From positions 28,181,045 to 28,245,044 of the forward strand of contig CM070603.1 of assembly GCA_036346395.1 (NCBI GenBank): a stretch of DNA of 64,000 nt, given 5' to 3'. How positions within the stretch are numbered: position 1 is the first letter of the stretch; each line of letters starts with the position of its first letter. Shown here in pieces: positions 56,148-64,000 of this stretch. The position numbers were made by a program, and so were the translations under genes. The stretch comes from Hsuehochloa calcarea. Its lineage: Eukaryota; Streptophyta; Magnoliopsida; Poales; Poaceae. The notes beneath the pieces are model-generated. The model saw only the letters and a list, made by a program, of their open reading frames with translations. It ran no database searches and had not been told where the DNA came from.

Positions 56148-57574
56148 TATGGAAGTACACCCAACTCTAGAAGAGCAAATCAAGACCGCTTAAGAAGGAC
56201 ACCCTGGAGTCCAGAGATTTAAGCATCTCATGGCCAAAGAAAAAGCTTCTAAGATGATTGAAGACCAACAAGGAATCTTATGGTATGGGAAATATCTCTT
56301 TGTTCTCCACCAAAAGGAGCTCAAGGATTTGATGTTAAAAGAAGCTCATAGCTCAGCGTACGCCCTACATCGCAGCAGCACTAAGATGTATCAAGACATA
56401 AAGATTCTATATTCGTGGGCGCAAATGAAAAGATACATTATCGAGTTTGTAGCCCGTTCTGATGTGTGCCAATGAATCAAAGCCGAACACCAGAGACCTG
56501 CGGGGTTGCTTCAACCACTACAGATCCCTCAGTGGAAGTGGGAAGAAGTTAGAATGGATTTAATTACCGGTCTACCGCGAACCAAGTCCAAATATGATTC
56601 AATTTTGGTCATAGTTGATAAATTGACAAAAGTTGTCTATTTCATTCCAGTGAAGACCGCCTACAAAAGAGACAGATTGGCTGAGTTGTATATGGCTCGT
56701 ATCGTGTGTCTACATCGAGTACCCAAGAGGGTAGTCTCAGATCGAGGTTCTCAGTTTACCTGGTATTTTCGGGCTAGTCTGCATGACGCACTCGGAACCC
56801 ATCTTGCCTTCAGCATAGCGTATCACCCTCGGACTGACGGACAGGCAGAAAGGGTAAATCAGATTTTGGAAGACATGCTATCGTAGAGTGGGAAAAATAT
56901 CTACTATATGCAGAGTTCTCCTAGAACAATAGTTTTTAGTCTAGTCTAAAGATGTCCTCATTCGAATCCCTCTATGACAGAAAATGTAGAACCCCTCTGC
57001 ATAGGTCAGAAACCGGCGAAAGCTATATCTTTGGACTAGATACCCTCAAGCAAGCAGATGAGAAAGTTCGACTGATCAGATATCGTCTTCAAGCATCTCA
57101 GTCTAGACAAAAGAGTTATACTAACAATCGTCGCAGTGAGCTAACATTTGAAGTTGGAGATCATGTGTATCTCAAAGTGTCAGCTCTTCGAGGAATGCTG
57201 ATATTTAAAGTGAAAGGTAAGCTTGCACCAAGATACATAGGCCCGTTCCTAATAACCGCCAAGCATCGAGAAGTAGCCTACCAATTAGAATTACCAGAAA
57301 GTTTATCAGATGTCCACAACGTGTTCCACGTCTCTCAACTCAAGAAGTGTCTTAGAGTACCAAAAGAGCAAACTCGAGTCGGAGCCATCGTACTCCAGAA
57401 AGATATGTCGTATCCAAAAATCCGGTTAAGATCCTAGATGTCATGGAGAAGCAAACCAGACACCAGATCATCCACTTTTGCAAAGTTCAGTGGAGCAACC
57501 ACTCGAAAAGACAAGCCATCTGGGAATGCAAAGATCAGCTAAAGTTAAACTTCACGTTTCTATTTTCTGAGTAG
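56148..57574 (+). pseudogene. Chromovirus (Ty3/gypsy) integrase and chromodomain remnant
   Basis: Frames 56,230-56,475, 56,506-56,886 and 56,952-57,437 together read through an integrase zinc finger (two His in EAHSSAYALHRSS), the linker RPAGLLQPLQIPQWKW, and the catalytic core: Asp in RMDLITGLP, Asp in VVSDRGSQF, Glu in DGQAERVNQ. After a frameshift near 57,430 comes a chromodomain-like stretch (KVQWSNHSKRQAIWE) and a stop at 57,572. The first zinc-finger Cys is Ser (ARSDVCQ) and the codon after VCQ is a stop; another stop is at 56,884. RT, protease and gag are absent. The integrase would join element DNA to chromatin, guided by the chromodomain; this copy is dead. Confidence 0.9.
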
Positions 57575-57617
57575 CTCGAATCTCGAGGTCGAGATTCTGT
57601 TTAAGGAGGGTAGGTTT

Positions 57618-60600
57618 TGTAACATCCCATTTTCTGAGTTTTGTTAAGAGTTCAAAGTTAAATCAAAATTTCATTTGGATTTCAAAAGTTTGCAACCAAA
57701 AAGTCTCACAAAGTTCAAATTTCGGTTTGAATCTCTTCCAAGTCCTCCCTAAACCTCCCAGTGGACTCAGCCCCACTCTCCCCAATTTTTTCTCTACCCT
57801 GGCCCCCAAGTCGTCACCCAGACACCAGAGCGCGGTCCCGTTTTGTCCCGTCCCCTGCCAAGCCTCACCTGCTCACCTCGCCCGATTGCGTTGCCAAAGC
57901 GCACCCATCCAGCACTGCACCATGCCCCCACGTTAGCGTGTCATTTTGGTGTCGCTCTACAGCCTGCCCCATCCCTCCAAGTCATCGCACCGACGCTAGT
58001 GCTCGTCCTCACCGCCTGTGTCAACATGTCGCTTCGTCGTCGCTCGAGCACCTGCCCTGTCCCACAGTTGCCCATGCCCGGAGTGCCCTCAACGCCCATC
58101 TCTCTCCCCCTTCGGCTATAAGAAGCCCCTGCATCCCCTTGTCCCTCCCCTTTCCTCTCTATCACTGAGAACCACCAAGGTAAGCGCAAAACCGCTGGAA
58201 TCCCACTCTTCCCCAATCACGGCGACCCCTTCGCCTCTGCGATTCACACCATCTCCGCCAAGTCCTTCCCCCTACAGGACCCCCTTTCCATCTTCAGGAC
58301 AACCCCGATGCCAATTCTGACCCTCGCCAACCGAAGCTCACCGGCACCGTGCCACTCCTTCGTGTTGCCCCGACTCCCATCGTCGTGCTGCCTTGACCAC
58401 CTTCGAACCGCACCAACCCCTTCGGTATGTTCCCTAGGCCTCATAGATGCTGGTGTGTGCCTTGGATGGCCAAGAGTGCCACTGGGTTCTAGTCGTCTTT
58501 GCTGCCAAAGCGCGGCTGCAGCCAAAGGCCGTCGTGCCACCGCCGTGGACCACCGCAAGCCCCGCTGTCGGTACCCTTGTGATCGCCATCCTCTTGGCAT
58601 CCCATTTTGGGCTTTGGCAGTCGCCTCCATCGCCATCCTCGCTAGCGATGAGCTTAGCCAGAGATGCCCCCCCCCCGGACCTCCTTTGTTGTCCGAGCTC
58701 AGGGCAGGCGCTGTAGCATCTTTAATCCTCCAAATCCCTATCTTTTTTGGGTCGTGTAGTATTTAGCTTTAATTAAGCTGTTGTTTAATGCTGCTGAGGT
58801 TTCACAGCCAAGTGGACTCGAGAGTAGTAATGACCTGCTTTAACTGCGGTTCTCCTCTGCGAATGACGAGTGGGTCTGAAGCTTTATTTGCTTAGAGAAT
58901 CTGGTGGACCAGAGAACCATGAGCATGGACCGCAGGTCCAGGCCCTGTATGGTGAACCGCATCACTGTGCATTAGGTCCCGCATACCAAAGAGACAAGTT
59001 CTCTCTCCCCCTTTTTATTTTATTGTTTTTAATTCAAACTCAAACTTCGGAGGATCCGTTCTCTCTCATTTTAACTCCGATTCTAGCGAAATTTGTTTCT
59101 AAAAAATTCTAAATTTAGTATCTTTCTATTAGCAATAGCTTTGTTCAATTTGGAGTTCATTTATTATTTATTTGTTTTGCTTGCTTGTTTGCTCTTTTCT
59201 AGTACGTTCATCCAAGTAGTGTTCGAAGAAGCGGAAGATCTCCAATTTGATCATGCTCAAGAATATCAAGACCCTCTTGCCTTAGACCCAGACGAGTCAA
59301 CATTTTGATCATATTGATCCTATATTTTATGCAAATTATATTCTTAAAAAAATCAAATTGCATGCTAAATTGATTATGCAAATGTATGTTAAATGCTTAA
59401 GGTAGTTAAATGCCAAATTGTTATACTACCATCCTTCGGAAATCGAATTCCTTAATTCTTGTCACCCTAAATAATTATGTGGTAACCTACTAGCTATAGC
59501 TGTACTTAAGCGTCATGCTAGTCTTTGCTTAAGTACCGGGGCATAAATTGCCCCAATTATCATCTTTTAATCATGAAAATAGATTCGGGCAGTCATTTGG
59601 GTAAATGGCTGGAATGTTTGAGATAATCTATTTTATGCTTCTCAAAAACTGTAATAACTATTGTTACCACATCTAGGCGGATGATATGATGGATGGTATG
59701 TTGTTGGGTGCTAATATAGCCCCAAAAAAAATTGGTATGTGGTTGGTATGTGGAATGAACCGCCAATATAACTCTAAGAACTTAATCCTGTTATGACCTC
59801 TCAATGTAAAATAATACAACCACAAGTCTATAATGGTGTCGACATAATTAAATAATTTGTATCCATTAGTACGAATTGCACCATTGGAGGACCCGCTACG
59901 CCGTAAACCTTCGTGGCTATGTGTTGGGGTGCACGTCGAAAGTCAACGTGAGGCGCAAGAGAGGGTCTGGGTAAGGGGCAAGTGTGGGAGCGTAACCCTT
60001 CTCAGGTGAAACCTTAGCGGGTGTAACAAATACTGGGGATATATTGTAAAAGGACTTGTGGTAATCCCCCTTGATTCACATGTCTAATAAAATATGTGTA
60101 CATATCAACACCATTATCTCTTGTGGGTAAAGATGTAAAACCTCTGCAGAGTAATAAATTGTTCGAACAACCGTGCCTATGGTCAAACGCGGACATGATA
60201 ACTTACTAGAGTTAGTTCTATTTATAAAACTTTGTGGGTGGGATGAAAAAGTGTCGGGCCAATGTGACCCTGAATTTGGATTTTTTTCCCGTGTAGTTTT
60301 ACCTAGTGATGTTAATAGGTAGACGTAACAACAACAACAAAAATAAGTATAAGGTGGAGGTAACCTTCACTGTTATAAATATTGCACAATTACTATCTTT
60401 AATAAAATGTGATTCGGTTAAAATGCTAAGTGATGGGACTTTCTACATATTGTAGTTGAAAATACTGCTTTGAGCAAATAAAAGAACACAAACCTTCCTT
60501 GTTAAAGCCTTGCATGCATATATTGCATTCTCTGTGTGTTGGCTAGCGAGCACGGTTGTTTGTGCTCATCCTCGCTCTTTCCCCCAACTCTCAAAAGCCA

Positions 60601-61162
60601 TGGATCAAGAACATTATGTGCACTATGAGGATCAAAATATTGGTGATCAAGACGGTGTTGAAGAGTAGTCCAGAACTCGCCCCAGTTTAGCTGACTCAAT
60701 CGGTACTCGTGTACACCAATATTCCTTAAGTCTTTGAATAATATCGGTCGTACATTGGTTTCCTCAGTAGCTTATTTGTAGAGAGATGTGATCTCACCTT
60801 TTTACTTCTCCTACCGCTTTTGCTATTTTTGTGTTGTATTCATTTGGCATGTTTGGCCTTATTGTAAAACTTGGCCCGATATGGTATATGTAAGCTCTGA
60901 AATGTTTAATTAATGAATGGTTTGGTTACATCATGTATGAAATGATTAAGTGATGTACATGTGAGCACTATTTACTGATTCAAGGAATATTGTAGTATTT
61001 TTCATAGAGAATTTTGGATTATGAAATCCAGGTCTGATAGCAATGAATCCAAACAAACTAGGGTTTCCTTATGGTCAGGAGGAGGAATCAATCCGAATGG
61101 ATCTCCAATCGACGCCAGCCCAGCGAGTGAGGAGAGAGAGAACGATTAACCTTCGTTGCGAG
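57618..61162 (+). mobile_element. Long 3' LTR of the chromovirus (right end unclear)
   Basis: Starts TGTAACATCCCA 43 bp after the chromodomain stop, preceded by a purine tract (AAGGAGGGTAGG). The GC/CT-rich block at 57.75-58.7 kb and the later 'gaagcggaagatctcc' and 'ttagacccagacgag' phrases fit long Tekay/RIRE3-like LTRs. No TGGGATGTTACA end occurs before the hAT element; one is found inside the hAT (61,844). The frames at 57,727-58,766 are Pro/Ser-rich LTR sequence, not genes. The true right edge is unresolved. Confidence 0.65.
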
Positions 61163-62292
61163 TAGGGATCAAAACGGATCGGATAGTTTTCGACCGATCC
61201 GGACAAAAACAGATTCAGATTGTCTCGGATCGGATTTTTCTCGGATAATTTTCGAATCAGGAACAGATTCAGATTTTTTGTTGGAAACGAAAACGAATAC
61301 GGTAGGCATGCTATCCGGCGGATACGGATACGGATTATCCGGATATCCATATTTCAGCCCAAAAGAAGAGGATTTCGGCCCAAAAGAGAAAATGAGATTT
61401 TAATTGATTTTCGAATATCAGAAAATGCAATAAATCAAATAGCCTTTTAGAAAATAGCAAATAGAGTTAAAAAAAATTCTATAAAAAATCACAAAAAATC
61501 TTTGAATTATTTTTAACTTAATAAAATTAATTCAAAGTTAAAGTTGGTTTTTATTTTTGCACATAAATTATTTTTAATTCCTGAAAAATAGGAAAAACCT
61601 TTTTAAAATTCAGAAAATTCGAGAAATCATTTTTTTTCTTCTTGTTTTCACTTCAAATCCAATAAAATCCCAGAAATATCAATAAATTTTATTTTTGATA
61701 TTGAAAACTAGGAAATTAAATAATTAACTTTATTTTATTATTATTTTCTTTTTAACCAATAAAACTCTTTTAAATCTCAGAAAATCCAATAAAAATAATA
61801 ACTTTATTAATTTTATTTTTGGTAACATACTTTGGGATGTTACAGTCATTTATGTATAGATTAACCATCTAGCCTGATCAATATTAGTGTGAACTAACTT
61901 TTATGTATGTGATGAACTAAGTGTGATGACTTGTGACTTTGTGAGTTATGACTTATGAGCTAAATATGGTAAATGAAGTGTTATATTTGTGATGAACTAG
62001 TTAATGCAACTTGCTAGTGCCAATGTTATGTGTGGTTGCTCAAAATATGAACAATTCATGAATGTTTGTATCAAATAAACTAGTTATATGTTTTCGTTAA
62101 TTTCTAGTATACAATTTAAGGGGTTTTCATGTTTCAAAAAATATATGCGGTCGTATTCGTTTCAATTCGTATTCGCTCTGTATTTGTATTCGTATCCGGA
62201 ATATTCATATTCGTATCTGGATCCGAAAAAAAATATGAAAACAAATATGGCAGAGCCATTATCCGTCCGTATCCGATCCGTTTTCACCCCTA
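61163..62292. mobile_element. hAT transposon, 1,130 bp, non-autonomous
   Basis: Termini TAGGGATCAAAACGGATCGG and, inverted at the right, TAGGGGTGAAAACGGATCGG. Target duplication of 8 bp with one change: GTTGCGAG (61,155-61,162) / GTTGCGAA (62,293-62,300). Subterminal regions are rich in 'atccgtatccgga' repeats, as usual in this superfamily. No transposase frame. The middle contains a block that looks like a gypsy LTR end. Confidence 0.88.
61440..61844 (+). mobile_element. AT-rich gypsy LTR end inside the hAT element
   Basis: A/T-rich sequence with 'cccagaaatatcaataaa' style runs, ending TTTGGGATGTTACA at 61,844. The last 12 bases are the exact reverse complement of the chromovirus LTR start at 57,618 (TGTAACATCCCA), and the AT-rich run is typical of such LTR ends. 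The left edge is indistinct. Confidence 0.5.
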
Positions 62293-62300
62293 GTTGCGAA

Positions 62301-63561
62301 GTGGTGATGGTGGAAGGTTGCTTTGTCCGGTGTATTCGGGCGAAGAGGGCTGGTGTGGCTTTGAGACAAACTGCTGTTTATAACTTTTTTGCTTTTCTCT
62401 AAAGCTAACTTTCTGCTTTCAGTTTTTTATTTCTATTTTTATTGCCTCCGATTTCTCCTTTCGTCTTGCAAATTGCAATATGGTTTTTGTTTGTTCCTGC
62501 TGTTTATGTTTGTTATCATAATGCATTAAGTAGCTGTTTGGATATTAGATTTTGTTAAAAGATTTCACGAAAACATTTTTTTGTGTTGTATAAGCTTTAG
62601 CAATACGTATTTCAATTTGTTATCAGGTTAGGATATATAGCATTTGGTGACAATGTTGCTAGACAGTTAAGAGTAAAACCCGCTTTTCAATTAGCCTGCT
62701 TTTTTTTAAGTCTTGCCAAAAAAGGTGACAGTGATTTTTCATATAATTCATTGTTTGAGTTTTTGCGAATGTTGTCTTTTGTCAACTTAGTGTTTAGCTC
62801 TAACCAAAGTGCTGAATTTCAAGAACACGAAACTTTTAGGGTGAGCCACGTACAAACGAGGATTCTTAACCAGTCCGGTCATATTATTGTAGGATTTAGA
62901 GAGAAAAAAATTCCACGTTCAAAACGAGGCCGAGGAAATGATGTTGCACTCATCTATCTTGGCTGCTGCATTTCTGATCAGCGTTGAACCAACAAGCATT
63001 TATGCAAATTTTGTGAAGAAAGATGAACTAGCCATCATATGGTACGACAAGTTGACCACTGCTGTATATGGTGCATGACTCAACATATACTGATATCCAC
63101 ATGCCAAGCTGGCAAGGAACACACATGCAATGATGCTATAATACAAAATTCCAATTTCCATATTAAAACCCATCAACACTCGACGATCGACAACCATACT
63201 TACTGATAGAATCTGTCGGTCACTTACAAAATGAGTTTTACACTCTGCATTACTTCATATCGGTTTACTTTGATTCGTTTTCACATACTTACAGAGCATA
63301 TCAGCGAGTAAGCATTGCTATGTACGCTCCAATAGCGTCGATCATCCGAAGAAAAATGTTGAGTAGTATTCATCTCATAAAAAAAGATTATCCTATGCCA
63401 ATGAAATGAAAAATTCTGCAAAAACCAGCGCACAGACTGTATCAAGTATCAACTACACCAGTATGTATTTGTCGAGGTGCACAGAGATTGTTTCTCAGCA
63501 TTGTTCAGAAACTTCAGAGCTGGAAAAGATTGTATTCCAATATCACTAACGGGTGAATTCT
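62301..63561. other. Intergenic sequence and ALG14 3' untranslated region
   Basis: No gene recognised in 62.3-63.2 kb. A 78-codon plus-strand frame (62,751-62,987) and a 65-codon minus frame (63,000-63,197) match nothing I know. The part nearest 63,561 should include the ALG14 3' untranslated region. Confidence 0.45.
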
Positions 63562-64000
63562 TCACATTAAACGGCCAGCGTACTGTGCTCGAGGGTATTT
63601 TTGCTGCAGCTGGGGCCACTGCACGAAGAACTGATCAGCTATTCGTAGCTTGTACAACAGTAAACCACTTAAGGAAAGCTTCTTCACTCTTGCAATACTT
63701 TCAATGTAGAAAATCGAGGACCATCGCAAACCAAGCACCTACAAAAAAAATGCAGCAATCAAGAACTCAGTAGAAAACTAGAAAGCATAGCATTTTGACT
63801 TGAAATTGGGGCAGAAATAGTTGTGGTGGTTGGATTTATGGCAACATTGACCTCCTGGTTCCTGTTCTATAACAAACAAGAAGGTAAAATCTTATATTGC
63901 ATCAATTACTTCCGTTTAACCAGCATAGAAGCAATGATGTGAAACTACCTTCAGCAAGAAAGCAGAGCCACACAGAGGAATGCATGTGCCTGGACCATTG
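63562..64000 (-). CDS. ALG14: ALG14 homologue, C-terminal exons (partial)
   Basis: Two minus-strand exons: 64,000-63,949 (running off the window; NGPGTCIPLCGSAFLLK) and 63,738-63,562 (VLGLRWSSIFYIESIARVKK, then LSLSGLLLYKLRIADQFFVQ and WPQLQQKYPRAQYAGRLM, stop TGA at 63,562-63,564). The 210-bp intron has donor GTAGTT and acceptor TTTTTGTAG and is phase 0. The NGPGTC, FYIESIARV, SLSGLLLY and QWPQL motifs are those of ALG14, the membrane-anchored subunit that pairs with ALG13 to add the second GlcNAc to dolichol-linked oligosaccharide on the ER surface. The C-terminal end is the part known to contact ALG13. The visible part is undamaged; the N-terminus lies beyond the window. Confidence 0.88.

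Noticed and set aside
57727..58766. Several Pro/Ser-rich frames of 70-152 codons
   Set aside because: They overlap on both strands inside the CT-rich part of a long gypsy LTR, with no domains.
57618..61844. A single clean 4.2-kb LTR from TGTAACATCCCA to TGGGATGTTACA
   Set aside because: The right terminus lies between hAT terminal repeats with their own target duplication, so continuity of the LTR is not shown. It is kept as an open finding instead.
63000..63197. 65-codon minus-strand frame with a membrane-like stretch
   Set aside because: No family recognised, no supporting splice sites seen, and it lies downstream of the ALG14 stop; probably chance.
63477..63773. 98-codon plus-strand frame
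   Set aside because: Antisense to the ALG14 last exon and its 3' flank.
1..64000. CRISPR arrays, bacterial operons, integrons or plasmid/phage functions
   Set aside because: The repeats present are LTRs, MITEs, microsatellites and tandem duplications. Gene structures are spliced and plant-like, and no regularly spaced repeat-spacer array was seen.

Overview
This is plant nuclear DNA, most likely from a grass. The host genes have spliced structures with GT-AG introns and plant-type proteins. Most of the window is nested LTR retrotransposons and DNA transposons of grass type: copia elements of the SIRE/Maximus kind, chromodomain-carrying gypsy elements, hAT, long-TIR Mutator-like elements and a Stowaway MITE. 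The overall look suggests Oryza or a close relative, but I cannot settle the species by eye.

Layout. 1-11.3 kb: a pile of decayed retroelements. It holds a copia pol with a 190-bp 3' LTR, a copia leader and gag start joined to a gypsy 3' end, and a gag-only LTR element on the minus strand with one complete and one truncated LTR. 11.3-22.3 kb: mostly unassigned sequence containing two solo LTRs with perfect 5-bp target duplications (14,770-16,809 and 19,507-21,408). 22.35-27.3 kb: a 2.5-kb direct tandem duplication carrying a WAT1-type transporter exon and a long-TIR DNA transposon. 28-29.1 kb: a Stowaway MITE and a tandem pair of MITE-like units. 29.8-30.8 kb: an intact two-exon TPR-like gene with TATA box and G-box. 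31.4-54.2 kb: one WVD2-LIKE/TPX2-family gene on the minus strand, stretched over about 23 kb by inserted elements and clearly a pseudogene. 54.8-62.3 kb: gypsy integrase plus chromodomain remnant, its long LTR, and a hAT element. 63.56-64 kb: the last two exons of a probable ALG14 gene on the minus strand, running off the window.

The host genes recognised are TPR-like (+), WVD2-LIKE pseudogene (-), ALG14 (-) and an isolated WAT1 exon (-, two copies). They show no functional linkage. The TPR-like and WVD2-LIKE genes are convergent, with stop codons about 0.7 kb apart.

The main story is structural. Five solo LTRs with 5-bp target duplications, three separate 2.5-3.1 kb tandem duplications, and a SIRE element whose internal region is itself duplicated point either to very active local recombination or to assembly duplication. 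The two copies of each repeat differ by small clusters of changes, so long-read verification matters before biological interpretation. No CRISPR array, rRNA, tRNA or prokaryotic-type operon was seen.
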